Shown: piece after piece, positions 1 through 15,000 of the stretch
How positions within the stretch are numbered: position 1 is the stretch's first letter
Layout: every line of letters starts with the position of its first letter
Origin: Sipunculus nudus
Lineage: Eukaryota > Annelida > Sipuncula > Golfingiida > Sipunculidae
DNA: 64,000 nucleotides
Assembly: GCA_026874595.1 (NCBI GenBank)
Contig: CM049308.1
Coordinates: 48,615,327-48,679,326, forward strand
Direction: 5' to 3'
Position numbers and translations under genes: made by a program
Notes under the pieces: generated by a model
The model's input: only the letters and a program-made list of their open reading frames with translations
The model's database searches: none
Told to the model about the DNA's origin: nothing

Positions 1-34
1 GCAGCGTGGTCTCTCTTCCATGGGCTTCAAATCC
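1..34 (-). CDS. ERCC2: ERCC2 exon 7 (partial, cut by window edge)
   Basis: The acceptor TTTCAG at 40-35 is followed by codons reading [11 protein letters not shown] and one further base. This matches human XPD 160-170 (the stretch containing DAHGRE) directly after the Cys155 region. The reading frame joins exon 6 in phase 0. The exon continues past base 1, so its donor cannot be seen. Confidence 0.9.
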
Positions 35-3000
35 CTGAAACACAAAATAAGTTCAGGTAGATCTGGATGTATATTAATGTTAACTATACCTGTGTTATTA
101 TATGAGTGACTGGTGGAAATTATATCAATGTATTAGAAACCTCTGTAAATAATATCAATCCCTGGTTGCAGTATTAAACTACTTTACCTCTCCATTTAAA
201 GAAACAGAAAATGTATGTACTCAATAAATCCTCAATGGTGAAAAACTACCACTATGCCCAACAAGTGACCTAAAGTCTAAATAGGTGTTAAACAAAAGGC
301 AATGAATCTTAAATTTGAAGTTTCTATCATCAGTAATAATACTTACAGTGTATAACTCTCCATCTATATGGATTGAATGCTGGTCTGACCATGTAGATGT
401 ACATCTTCACTATAGGTATCTACATGTCAAGCTTGGGGATTTATCCCCAGTTATTACAATTTGGGCAGGATTGATTGGTTAATAATGGTTCAATCAGTAA
501 AGATTAACTATCTAAGATATCATTTTATCAAATTTCTTAATTACTTAAAAAAGTTATAGCATCACAAAATGTTAAAGACACAGTAAAATTTTGCTGATTT
601 GACATTCAACACAAATTCCAAGGTCACAAGTTTTCACAATCCTCCGAAAACTTGGGTTGAAACATTGTCTATAAAAAAAATTCATCAATACTTCAAAAGT
701 TATCAGGTATAAACAAACTTTACATTTTGGCTGATTCATCAAGGTCAAGGTCACCAGTTTCTTACCTTTTGAAATAAATGCATTGTGGAAACAACTTGTT
801 CTTCAAATTTGAGGGAAAAATCTTTAGTAATTCAAATGTTATAAGGGCTATAACAATCCTAGAATTCTACAGATCAGACCTTGAAGATAGGGATCAAGGT
901 CCCCAGTTTTTCAACTCATCCCAGAACATGGCAGAAACAACTGGTGTGTTAAATGTGAAAAAAATAAGCAGTACTTCTAAAGTAATAAGGTTCATTATAA
1001 TCTAATGTTCTGCAGATCTGACCTCAGCATGACTGAAAGTCAGCTGAGCTAAATATTTATAAAACTTTCAAACTCAAGCCAAGCATAATAAATACCTAAT
1101 AAACATGAACACACCCATAAGATACACCTGCCATGTTAATCAGGAGTAGATATGAGCAATAGATTTTGAGATATCACATTTCTGCTGTATTTGAAATGAT
1201 TAATTTAAGATGTAAAGATGTGTTAAAAACAAGGGACCCATGGGTCTCGGCGCTCAGCTGAAGTTTGAAATTTTTGCAAATGCAAAATATTCTATTGTGA
1301 TGTTTTTCATTTATATAAGCATATGAGAAGCTAAGAGGAAAGGGGCCTTCCTACTTGGTTATATTAAAGTTCTAAATATATGATTGCAAAATGTATACTC
1401 TGACAAGACTGTCATAAAGAAAAACAGTAAAAGTTTTGAGATACTGTGATGCATATGAAAAATTTACAGATTGACAGGCAAGTGGACAGAATGGACTAAT
1501 ACCTTTATTTCACTTTCAAGGAATAATGCATTTATAAGCCTATTTTTTTGCAGATCCAAATTTTTCATTAATAGTTTTTATCTGATTCTTTTTTATTTTC
1601 ATTTACAAGTTTTATAAATTTGAAATAAAAAAATCTGAAAATATAAGTTAAAATATCAGAATACTAAGTTGTAATCATTATATATCAAGAGTGAGCTCAT
1701 ATTGGGTCATATTATGCATACACATATATTTTATTATTTTTAAATCACAAATGTTAAAACTGAATTTAAAAGAAAAAAACATGTCATCTTCAAGATTATC
1801 CCTTGAAAAACTATTTAAAAGTTTTGCACATTGGAGTTTTCAATACATGCTTAATTTCATTCACCGAAATATAATAAAAGATTCAGTAAATTTGATAAAA
1901 TAATAACATCTTTTCAAATAAAGTATATACACTGTTGGTTGAATGAGGGACGAACAATAACTTTGTCCTAATTACTATCTCAGCTATAATTTATTACTGG
2001 AATAAATAGTCAATTTCACACCTGGTGAAGTTCTTACTTTTCTGAAGTAAGGAATTACTTATCTGATGAATATCCACAATTTCATAGCAATACACCACTT
2101 TGTGGACACAACTATATGTGCACTTTAATCATTATAACCCTGGTGGTACAATACAAAATCTAAAATGTAGCATAGCCAAAAATAACAATGAATAAAATAC
2201 AAAAAATTATAACATTCATCTAGTTAATGCACCATCTGGGGAGGGGGGGGGGAAGAGTGCCGGGCTGAGGGGAAGCCAGCCTGCTAGTAGTGGCCAAGCT
2301 GAGCTTAATGCACCATCTGGGGAGGGGGGGGGGGGGGAAGAGTGCCGGGCTGAGGGGAAGCCTGCTAGTAGTGGCCAAGCTGAGCCAAGGCAAGCTGCCT
2401 GGGGTAGGTTACATAATTCAAGTGAAGGCTGTACTACTAGGTGGACTGGATGTAAACAACACTTGACATGGTGTATGAAAACTTGAATAAAAGTTACACT
2501 TTTCAATCAATTCCTTTGAAATTTCAGATTTTTAAAGATTAAATCCCTATGTATATATGCTGTGAAAATTAGTGCTTACAGGGAAAAAACGTGCTGATGC
2601 CAAAGTTGGACAAAATTTAGGGATTGATTTTTTATTTATGCTAATAACTTGAAAAATTTGCAAAATTCAAATCTAATTTTGGGTAAACAATTGAATCTTT
2701 ATTAAACTAGATGTGGTCTGACAATGGTCCTCAGAAGAGTCCTCATTTCTGGTAGTGCTGGACAATTTTACATGTGGGTGAAAAATTAAGTTAAAAGTGA
2801 AATATATGACAAACAGAAACAGGTTTTTATCCATATGGATGAGGGAAAAAATCCTACTGGATCAAATGATATTAAAGAAGATTTGTCTGAAATTATGTAT
2901 GCAATAGAAAATCCTGAATGTAGTCTGTTGGCCATATTTGATTTAAACTGACTCAACTGCTGTCATTTTGCCAGTCTCAAAATCAAGGGAGAATAAACAT

Positions 3001-6000
3001 AACAAGTGACCCAGGGGTCATGACGCTCAGCTGACCAGGAAGACATTGACAAAAGTAATTTTATCATCTGAATGTCAAATTTGAATGAAATACTTTTTCC
3101 AAACTTGACCTTTTGTATAAAATCATCCAATATTCATTGGGGTACTATGGAGCTCTGTAGCATGAAGGATATGGGTAACAGACACCTATTTTCAAGGTTT
3201 ACAAGATGACTTTTCAGGGGTCTCCCAGCATGTCAAAAAATAAAATTCTAGGTCCAGTTATTATGATTTGTGCCCTGTTAACAGATGACCAAATGTTTAT
3301 TCTGGGGGGTATTTCAAAGCTGCATAGGATGAAGGATATGGGTAACAGAGATGTAATTTCAGGTGCACAAGGAGACTTTTCAGGGGCCTCCCATCATATC
3401 AAGAAAGGATATTCTAGGTCAAGTCATTATAATTTGTGCTCTGTTAACAGATGACCAAATCTTTATTCTGGGGAGTACTTCGGAGCCCCAGAGCATGAAG
3501 GATATGGGTAACAGAGACCTAATTTCAGATTTCCAAAGAGACTTTCCAAAGGCCTCCCTGCATGTCAAGAAAGAAGATCCTAGGTCCAGTCATTATGATT
3601 TGTGCCCTGTTAATATAAGACCAAATCTTTATTCTGGGGGGTACTTCAGAGCCCCATAGCTCACAGAATATGGGTAACAGGGACCTTATTTCGGGTTTCC
3701 ATGTAGACCTTTTATGGGCTTCCCTGGAGGTGAGGACAGAAGATTCTAGGTCCAGTCATTATGATTTGTTCCCTGTTTACAGATGACCAAATGTTTAAAG
3801 ATCACAAAAGTAGAGAAAAAAATCGTAAAAAAATAAAAAAAATATAGCTGGCGCCACCAATCTCCAGAAATTGATGAAACACTCCATGATCAATATCCAT
3901 GCAAAGAATCATGGTGATTAATGCATAAGTTGTTCAGATACTTGAGCTTTTGTATTAAATTTTGCATTATTCTGGGGGGTACTTCAGAACCCCATAGCTC
4001 GAAGAATATAGGTCACAGTGACCTAATTTCAGGTTTACAAGGAGAATTTCCATAGACCTCCCAGGATGTCAAGTAAGAAGATTCCAGGTCTAGCGGTTAC
4101 GATTTGTGCCCTGTTAACAGACAGACGCCTGGATGGCCGGACGGACGACGGACAAAAGGTGATCCCTATAGCTCAGATGACTTTCAGTCAGCTGAGCTAA
4201 AAATTGAAAAAATACAGGTGGCGCCACCAGAATGCAGAAACTGATGAAATATTTCATGATCAATATCCATGCAAAGAATCATGGTGATCAATATAATAAT
4301 TATTCAGATACTTGAGCTTTTGTATCAAATTTTCCATTATTCTGGGGGGTACTTCGGAGCCCCATAGCTCAGAGGTTATGGGTAACAGAGACCTAATTTC
4401 AAGTTTTTAAGGAGACTTTTCATGGGCCTCTCAGCATGTCAAGAGAGAAGATTCTAGGTGTAGTTGTTACGATTTGTGCCCTGTTAACAGATGGCCGCAT
4501 CTTAAGAGGTCTCAAAAATAGAGAAAAAAAATCGTAAAAATAAAAAAAATACAGGTGGCGCCACCATACTGCAGAAACTGATGACCCATTCCATGATCAA
4601 TATCCATGCAAAAAATCATGATGATCACTGCAATAGTTGTTTAGATACTTGAGCTTTTGTATCAAATTTTCCATTATTCTGGGGGGTACTTCGGAGCCCC
4701 ATAGCTCAAAGGTTATGGGTAACAGAGACCTAATTTCAGGTTTACAAGGAGAATTTCCATAGACCTCCCAGGATGTCAAGTAAGAAGATTCCAGTTCTAG
4801 CAGTTAAGATTTGTGCCCTGTTAACAGACAGACGCCCGGACGACCGGACGGACGACGGACAAAAGGTGATCCCTATAGCTCAGATGACTTACAGTCAGCT
4901 GAGCTAAAAATAAGAAAAATGCAAGTGGCACCACAAATTTTTGGAAAGTAACAACCCTATTCATGGTCAATATTAAAGCCAAAATTCAGAGCAATCCATG
5001 CATAAATTGTCCAGATATTGGAGGTTTTGCATCACCTTTTTCAATTATTCTGAGGTGTACTTACAAGCCTAACTGCTCAGAGGATATAGGTCACAGTGAC
5101 CTAATTTCAGGTTTCCAAGGTGATTTTTTATGGATCTCTCTGAATATTCAGCTATAGGTTTCAAGTGCCAATGGTGTCAAAACATGCCAGTCTAACAGAC
5201 AGACAGACAGACAGACGGATGGACGGATGATGCCCTATCACTTTAGCTCAGTTGACTTACAGTTGGCTGAGCTAAAAATCAACCAAGTGTGACTAAAACC
5301 CAATAAGATGAGGAGACCCATTAAGATAGATCTTACAGCTTAATTAGAAGTGAATATGAGTAACAGCCACAATCTGAGCCATTGGACAGTGGCCATTAAT
5401 TATAATGACTATTTGTACAATCCATGTAAAATAAATAAGTTTATATTTATATATCAGATTTGTTTACAGACAGAACAGGCAAATGGACAGACAAGTTGAT
5501 GGACATGCGATGAAGCAAAATAAATGTTCATATATGCAAATTAAGAAATGATTTAAGTGGATACTGATAATCATGGACCACAGCATACCTCAAAAAAGTC
5601 ACAGAGTGGCACATTGTTGTTGTGTTTGGCCCTGGCTCTCACGTACGAGGCAGTAAGCTGGTGACATCTGGCATCAACTGTTTTACCATCTCTCTGTTCA
5701 CCAACCTGTAATACCAGAGGTACAGAGATATCAGTTATAAATGGGACATGACATTTAGCTGTAGCTGTGTCATATGTTCTACAGCTGAACACTAATTAGT
5801 ATGAAGTCTAGTCTATAAATCTGCATGTTTATTACATATCAAGTGATTTCTTCTTTTTGAATAAAATACCTGGTTGTATTATAAAGACCAGTGGGAAACT
5901 TGAATGAATTTATAGTTCTTCTGACTGTCCTGACTAAGAACAGGTATAGGGTGTAAATATCTTGCTAGTGTGAGCCGGTACAGAATGAGGTGTCTCACCT

Positions 6001-9000
6001 CTGGATGGATACACATGTTTTTCCTAGAGCTGAGGGCTAGCCCTAACAGGTGTGGATATTCCCCGGTCTCCTTCTCATAGTACTTCATAAGATTCTTCAG
6101 CTCCTCGACCACCTAAAACACAAAAACATTTGTTTGAACAATCCTAAACTTCCTGCCTTTGACATGAATTACGTAGATATTACACTGAATTTAGTTTCCC
6201 CTAAAACTGAATGAAATATTTGAACAGAGTATGAAATGAAAAATATTAAGATATAAATATATGTAATGAAAACAAATAACACTGCAATATATCTCCAGCT
6301 AAAATGGTTATGAGTATTTTCAGAAATAGAAGGTAACTGGGGCAGACACATTTGACCTTATACAATGGTCAGGATGGAAATACAATGGGTTTCTACGGAG
6401 ATTGATTAGATATGTGACCATACAGCTCTCAGGAATCATATCAGCACAGCAGGTCATAATGGTACTAGATACAAGTGATGGAGCCTGCTTAAAGCCAATA
6501 ACACAAAGAATGATCCATTGTCAAGCTAAGGTCCTGGTCTTAACTCAGACTTACAGTGCTGCCACTCAGGATTTTATGCGAATCTGTGCAATTGGATATA
6601 CATCAGGTATAATGCTTCCATGCTGGACCATTCTTTTCAAGTACATTAGTGACATGAATATGTACAATTCAAGCACTGAACATTTTAAAACCTGAGTGCA
6701 TGCACCAGTTACACAAACATCACTGCTGAAATATGTCTTGGATGCACACAGCACAAAAATGATTGTAAGTGGCACAACCAGTCTTGTGAACTAGAAAGCC
6801 ATCAAAGATGAATGGACATGAAAAATTTCAGGCTGATACTTCGGCCACTGTTAGGCTTTGTGTACAAATGCATGAAACAACTAGAAAACAAGTAGATGAC
6901 AAGGGACAACATGTCTCAACTGAAATCAGGGCGGTAGGGGTGAAGTGACAGATAGAGTGGTATGTCACACCACCGCTGAATATAGTCAACTAAAACTCTG
7001 AGAAAGGGCTGTGCATTAATTTATTCATTGAAAACACCTGCTGCCACCTGTCTGGTTTATTAAAAGACTTTCCAATATGGATAAACATGCCAAATTTCAG
7101 ACCAATACATGGACCCACTCCTGAGATATGAACAATTTTCACCAAAAGCACATATACAGATGGATGCCATGTGAAAAAAATTGCAGATGGCACCACAAGA
7201 ATTGAGTACAAGGTGGAGCACTCCAAGATCTATGGATATGCACAATTTCAGGCCAATAATACGAATCCTTCCTGAGAAAAGGGCATTAATTTATTCTAAA
7301 AGAATGGAAGGTAGGTGGCCCATCTGTCTGGTGTACATGACACCTTACCAATAAGGATGAACACGCCAAATTTCAGACAAATACCTGGACCCACTCCTGA
7401 GATATAAGCAATTTTAACCCAAATTACATGTACGGATGAAAGCCACTAGAAAACAATTGCAGATGGCACCACCAGTCTTGGGTACAAGATGTAGGAGTCC
7501 AAGATCTATGGATATGCAAAATTTCATGCCAATACTGCGAATCACTCATTCAGCATTAATAAATTCTATGAAAACAGAAAGGTAAGTAGGGCCACCTGTC
7601 TGGTTTATGAGAAAACTTTCCAACATGGATGAACATGCCAAATTTCAGATCAATACCTTGAGCCCAGCAAGGGGAAACAAAACTGAACTTAAGAGTTTCC
7701 AGGGCTACAGGCATTCATGAGGTGTCCACATGCCGCACTGAGGGCCATGGCACCCATGAGGTAATCACATGCAGCCTTTTAGGGACATGCCACCCATAAG
7801 GTGTCCACATGCAGCCTTGAGGGGCATGGCACCCATGAGGTGATCACATGCAGCCTTGAGGAAAAGGAGCTGAACTGACCTTATGACCCCTGGCAAACTC
7901 AGTGTGCACTCATTGAACTCTTGACCTGTACCTGGCTGCACTGAGTGAACACTTGACTGATATCTGGCTGCACTGTGTGGACTCTTGACCTGTTGCATAA
8001 TCTGATACAGTTGGCAGTCTGCCAAAGCTATATATATTAACCCAGACTGACCTTTGGCCTGTTGCCAAATCTGAAACAGTTGGCAGTTTGCCAAGCTATT
8101 TATAGATACAGACACAATCTTGGCCTGTTGGTAAATCTGTTTACATATACTGAAAGACTTTGGCTAAAATGCTTTTCAAGCTGACATATAAGAATTATTA
8201 TCAAAATGTTTAGAATAATATACTAATAAGATGCAGTCCTTTCACTGTAAAAAGTCCAATAATTATGCCAAAAAATCATTCAAGTAAACTTGAACAAAGG
8301 CCAACTATGAATCATTTTTGTGCAATGTCACATAATATATAAAATAAGTTATAATTGGAACAACATTTTTGTATAAGAAGACTACTGCAGCCCTAAATTT
8401 AATAAAGACTTACTAATGGCTACCAGAGAAACTTTAGCTTCCTATGACTCTACCAAAAATCAAAGAACCCAATTTTTTAGTATAAAATTGAGAGAACTTA
8501 TATAATTTTTTAGAAAACTTACACCATTCAGCTTCAGTTTCATCATGAAACATTTTTTAAGCTGAAAGAGGCTGAAATTACAAGGTTTTTGCCATAAAAT
8601 AAACAGATTGATGAAAGTGGCACCATAAAACCTCAATTTCAAACATGAGTCATGTTGCAACATTTTCACAAAACTTAACTAGCTCCTGTTGTTTCTGAGA
8701 TTCTTACGTTAGTTTTGCCAAGTGACTAATTTCAAATTCCCGTATCTCGGCCAACATTAGCCAAACCTGAACCAATCAAAAAAACTTGAGATTACTTATC
8801 CCTGGGATTATTTTTGTGAAAAATTGAAAAAATTTGGCTCAATGAGTTTTTCAAGCTCTTCCCCCGTAAAATGATGCAGGTGGCGACAAAAAAGGCTGTA
8901 ACCCAGAACATTTGATATGTGACTGATTTTTGTGTAAAATTTAGGGATGCTAGCTCCTGCTGTTCCTGAGAAATTATGGGTCAAAAAGATCAATGCAGGT

Positions 9001-12000
9001 GGTGCCAACAATACCTAAATTTCAGATATGACTCATGTGAACAACATTGGCATACAATTTGGGGATGCTAGCTCCTGCTGTTCCTGAGAAATTATGGGTT
9101 AATGTACTGATGACAGATTACCCAGGGCCAAAAATAAGTCAATGCAGATGGAGCCACCAATACCTCAATTTCATATATGACTCATGTGACAAACATTTGC
9201 ATAAAATTTGGTGATGGATGCTCCAGCCATTTCTTACATTGTATGTTTAGTATCCTTTTTTAGCCAACTGAAAAATTCAGCCTGTAACTTGGCCAAAATT
9301 CACCAAATTGGAACCACTGGAACACACTGGAGAGAGATTCTTTCAGGGATTATTTCTGTGAAATACTGAACAATTTGGCAGGACATTTTCCGAGAAGAAG
9401 ATTTTAAAAGTTTTTTAGCTTTTTCCCTATAAAGGCAGATAGCAAAATAAATAAGCAAATTATGATAGAGTTTTGTCAATTACTGATTTTTGCAAAAAAA
9501 ATGTTGCTCCTGCCATTTTTGAGATAGTAAGGGTTAACATATGGCTGACAGACAACAGATGATGCCACACCATCTCATAAGCTCACAGGTTCACTAAAAA
9601 GTTTTGAATGGCAGCACTGGACTTACCCAATTTCTGAAGTGGCTAGCACAAGTCACTGTGATTATTTCCATGAAAACCAACGCCCTATGGGGCACAGCGC
9701 TTAGCTGGAGTTTGAAATTTTTAGCAAATGCATAATACGCCAATTTCTTTTGCAATGTTTTATCACATATATAAGCATAAAAAAGCTAAGAGGAAATGGC
9801 CCTCCTACTTAAATGGCCCTAAATAATTAAAGCATGCTCAGATAGTGATAAACAAATTATTCATCCCTGATAAACCGAATAAAGAAATTATAATGAATAC
9901 TAAGAAAATCTCACAAAAAGTTTACAAAGATTTAATAATGAATGTCTGCACCAAACCCTCTAAAGCAATTGATAAATGTAATAGAGACATGCAATGCGAT
10001 TGCAAAGACCTGATATATGAAGCCTTTTATAATATAACAAGTGACCCAGGGGTCATGACGCTCAGCTGACCAGGAAGACACTGACAAAAGTAATTTTATC
10101 ATCTGAATGTCAAATTTGAATGAAATACTTTTTCCAAACTTGACCTTTTGTATAAAATCATCCGATATTCATTGGGGTACTATGGAGCTCTGTAGCATGA
10201 AGGATATGGGTAACAGACACCTATTTTCAAGGTTTACAAGATGACTTTTCAGGGGTCTCCCAGCATGTCAAAAAATAAAATTCTAGGTCCAGTTATTATG
10301 ATTTGTGCCCTGTTAACAAATCCAAATGTTTATTCTGGGGGGTATTTCAAAGCCGCATAGGATGAAGGATATGGGTAACAGAGATGTAATTTCAGGTGCA
10401 CAAGGAGACTTTTCAGGGGCCTCCCAGCATATCAAGATAGGAGATTCTAGGTCAAGTCATTATAATTTGTGCTCTGTTAACAGATGACCAAATCTTTATT
10501 CTGGGGAGTACTTCGGAGCCCCAGAGCATGAAGGATATGGGTAACAGGGACCTTATTTCGGGTTTCCATGTAGACCTTTTATGGGCTTCCCTGGAGGTGA
10601 GGACAGAAGATTCTAGGTCCAGTCATTATGATTTGTGCCCTGTTAATATATGACCAAATCTTTATTCTATGGGGTACTTCAGAGCCCCATGGCTCACAGA
10701 ATATAGGTAACAGGGACCTTATTTCGGGTTTCCATGTAGACCTTTTATGGGCTTCCCTGGAGGTGAGGACAGAAGATTCTAGGTCCAGTCATTATGATTT
10801 GTTCCCTGTTTACAGATGACCAAATGTTTAAAGATCACAAAAGTAGAGAAAAAAAATCGTAAAAAATAAAAAAAAATAGGTGGCGCCACCAATCTCCAGA
10901 AATTGATGAAACACTTCATGATCAATATCCATGCAAAGAATCATGGTGATTAATGCATTAGTAGTTCAGATACTTGAGCTTTTGTATTAAATTTTGCATT
11001 ATTCTGGGGGGTACTTCAGAACCCCATAGCTCGAAGAATATAGGTCACAGTGACCTAATTTCAGGTTTAAAAGGAGAATTTCCATAGACCTCCCAGGATT
11101 TCAAGTAAGAAGATTCCCGGTCTAGCGGTTACGATTTGTGCCCTGTTAACAGACAGACGCCTGGATGGCCGGACGGACGACGGACAAAAGGTGATCCCTA
11201 CAGCTCAGATGATTTTCAGTCAGCTGAGCTAAAAATTGAAAAAATACAGGTGGCGCCACCAGAATGCAGAAACTGATGAAACATTTCATGATCAATATCC
11301 ATGCAAAGAATCATGGTGATCAATATAATAATTGTTCAGATACTTGAGCTTTTGTATCAAATTTTCCATTATTCTGGGGGGTACTTCGGAGCCCCATAGC
11401 TCAGAGGTTATGGGTAACAGAGACCTAATTTCAAGTTTTTAAGGAAACTTTTCATGGGCCTCTCAGCATGTCAAGAGAGAAGATTCTAGGTCCAGTTGTT
11501 ACGATTTGTGCCATGTTAACAGATGACCCCATCTTATGAGGTCTCAAAAATAGAGAAAAAAATTCGTAAAAATAAAAAAAATACAGGTGGCGCCACCATA
11601 CTGCAGAAACTGATGACACATTCCATGATCAATATCCATGCAAAGAATCATGGTGATCACTGCAATAGTTGTTTAGATACTTGAGCTTTTTTATCAAATT
11701 GTCCATTATTCTGAGGGATACTTCAGATGACTTACAGTCAGCTGAGCTAAAAACACTTAATGGTCAATATCCATGCAAAGAATCATGATGATCTCCGTAT
11801 TAGTTGTTCAGATACTTCAGCTTTTGTATCAAATTGTCCATTATTCTGAGGGATACTTCACAGACCTATAGCTTGGAAGGATATGGGTAACAGAGACCAA
11901 ATTTCAAGTTTCCACAGGCACTCTTCATGGGCCTCCTTGCATGACCAGAATGAAGTTTCTAGGTCCAGTTGTTGCAATTTGTACCCTCTTGATAGATAAC

Positions 12001-15000
12001 ATAGGTGGCGCCACCAGTCTGCAGGAATTGATGGAACATCTCATAATCAATATGTATGCCAAAAATCATGACCATCAGTGATGTAGTTATTGAGATATTG
12101 AAGTTTTTGTATGAATTTTTTGACTACTCTGGGGGGGGGGTACTTTGGGGCCCCATAGCTCGAAGGATATGGGTAACAGAGACCTAATTTCTGGTTTCCA
12201 TGGAGACTTTTCATAGGTCTTCTAGTGTGTTGAGAATGAAGATTCTAGGTCCAGTCGTTACTATTTGTGCCATGCTAACAGATGACAGCATCCTTAAAGG
12301 TCTCAAAAATAGAGGAAAAAATCGTAAAAAATCGAACGATACAGGTGGCGCCACCAGTCTGCAGGAACAGATGACACATCTCATGATCAATAGTTGTGCC
12401 ACAAATCATGACCATCATTCAAGTAGTTAATGAGATATTGAAGTTTTTTGTACGAAATTTTTTACTTTTCTTGGGGGTACTTTAGGGCTCCATAGCTCGA
12501 AGAATATGGGTAACAGAGACCTAATTTTGGTTTCCATGGAGACTTTTCATAGGTCTCTCAGTGTGTCGAGAATGAAGATTCTAGGTCCAGTCGTTATGAT
12601 TTGTGCCACGTTAACAGATGACAGCATCCTTAAAGGTCTCAAAAATAGAGGAAAAAATCGTAAAAAATCAAACAATACAGGTGGCGCCACAAGTCTGCAG
12701 GAACTGATGGAACATTTCATAATCAATATGTATGCCAAAAATCATGACCATCAGTGATGTAGTTATTGAGATATTGAAGTTTTTGTATGAATTTTTTGAC
12801 TACTCTGGGGGGGGTACTTTGGGGCCCCATAGCTCGAAGGATATGGTTAACAGAGACCTAATTTCTGGTTTCCAAGGATATTTTTCATGGACCTCTCAGT
12901 GTGTCAAGAATGAAGATTCTAGGTCCAGTCGTTACGATTTGTGCCATGCTAACAGATGACAGCATCCTTAAAGGTCTCAAAAATAGAGGAAAAAATCTAA
13001 AAAATCGAACAATAAAGGTGGCACCACCAGTCTGCAGGAAGTGATGACACATCTCATGATCAATAGTTATGCCAAAAATCATGACCATCAGTCAAGTAGT
13101 TAATGAGATATTGAAGTTTTTGTATGAAATTTTTTACTTTTCTTGGGGGTACTTTGGGGCTCCATAGCTCGAAGAAAATGGGTAACAGAGACCTAATTTC
13201 TGGTTTCCATGGAGACTTTTCATAGGTCTCTCAGTGTGTCAAGAATGAAGATTCTAGGTCCAGTCTTTACGATTTGTGCCTTGTTAACAGACGTTTACAT
13301 TTTGAAAGGTCTCAAAAATAGAGAAAAAAAATTCGTAAAAAATTGAACGATACAGGTGGCCCCACCAGTCTGCAGGAAGTGATGACACATCTCATGATCA
13401 ATAGTTATGCCACAAATCATGACCATCAGTCAAGTAGTTAATGAGATATTGAAGTTTTTGTTTGATTTTTTTACTTTTCTGGGGGGTAGTTTGGGGCCCC
13501 ATAGCTGGAAGGATATGGGTAACAGAGACCTAATTTCTGGTTTCCATGGAGACTTTTCATAGGTCTCTCAGTGTGTCAAGAATGAAGATTCTAAGTCAAG
13601 TCATTACTATTTGTGCCTTGTTAACAGATGTTCACATTTTTAAAGGTCTCAAAAATAGAGAAAAAAATTCGTAAAAAATCAAAAAATACAGGTGGCGCCA
13701 CCAGTCTTCAGGAACTGATGGAACTTCTCATGATCAATATGTATGCCAAAAATCATGACCATCAGTCAAGTAGTTAATGAGATATTGAAGTTTTTGTATG
13801 AAATTTTGGACTTTTCTGGGGGGTACTTTGGGGCCCCATAGCTCGAAGGATATGGGTAACAGAGACCTAATTTCTGGTTTCCAAGGAGATTTTTCATGGA
13901 CCTCCCAGGATGTCAAGTAAGAAGATTCCAGTTCTAGCGGTTACGATTTGTGCCTGGTTAACGGACAGACGGACAGACAGACAGACAGACGGACAGACAG
14001 ACGGACGACGGACAAAGAGTGATCGCTATAGCTCAGATGACTTTCAGTCAGCTGAGCTAAAAAGCATAACAATATCAGAAACACTAAGAATATTTTAGTT
14101 TAAACTAATTCATAGAACCATAGCTCTCAACCCTCTGTTATTTACTACAGGGAAAGCAACCAGTGAACTTTGTTCACTTTGTAAATAAGAGAAAGAAACG
14201 ATAATGTATCTAATTTGTAACTGTAACGAAACACAAAACATTTTTACTCAAATGAACAAGGGACCCATGGGTCACGGCGCTCAGCTGAAGTTTGAAATTT
14301 TTGCAAAGGCTAAATATGCAAAATATTCTACTGTAATGTTTTTTGTATATATAAGCATATAAGAAGCTTAGAGGAAAGGGGCCCTCCTACTTGGTTATAG
14401 TAAAGTTCAAAATATATGATTGCAAAACTAATACTCTGACAAGAATGTCATGAAGAAAAACAGTAAAAGTTTTGAGATACTGTGATGCATATGAAAAATT
14501 TACAGATGGACAAGCAAGAACACAGAATGGAATGTTACCTTTATTTCGCTTTCAGGGGAAATATGCATTTAAGTTTATATTAAACCCAATTTTTTTTACA
14601 ACTTATCCACTTTTTCCATTAATAGTTTTATCAGATTTATTTATTTTCTAATTAACACATTTTATAAATTTGTAATAAAAAAATCTGAAAATAAAAGTTA
14701 AAATATCAGAATTGTTAGTTGCATTATTATTTATCCAGAGTTAAGCTCACATCAGGTCATATTATGCATACATATATATTTGATTATTTTTAAATCACAA
14801 ATGTTTAAAATTAATTTAAAAGAAAATAATGAAATAACATGGCATCTTCAAGATTATTCCTAGAATCACAATCAAAAAGTTTTGTACATTGGAGTTTTCA
14901 GTACATGCTTAATTTTATTCATTGAAATGAAAGATTCAGTAAATTTGATAAAATAAAAACATCTTTACAAAGGAAGTATATACACTGTTTGTTGAATGAG

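Noticed and set aside
5999-6002. Alternative donor placement one codon later in ERCC2 exon 5 (after PEV)
   Set aside because: The following bases do not give a GT donor, and the chosen junction keeps phase and the exact Cys116-Cys134 spacing.
12200-13088. Repeated 60-83-codon ORFs on both strands across the satellite units
   Set aside because: They recur in register with the 340-bp unit, occur on both strands and have no domain; they are by-products of the repeat.
10036-14063. Regularly spaced repeats as a possible CRISPR array
   Set aside because: Units are ~340 bp with no short-repeat/unique-spacer pattern, in a eukaryotic intron; this is satellite DNA.
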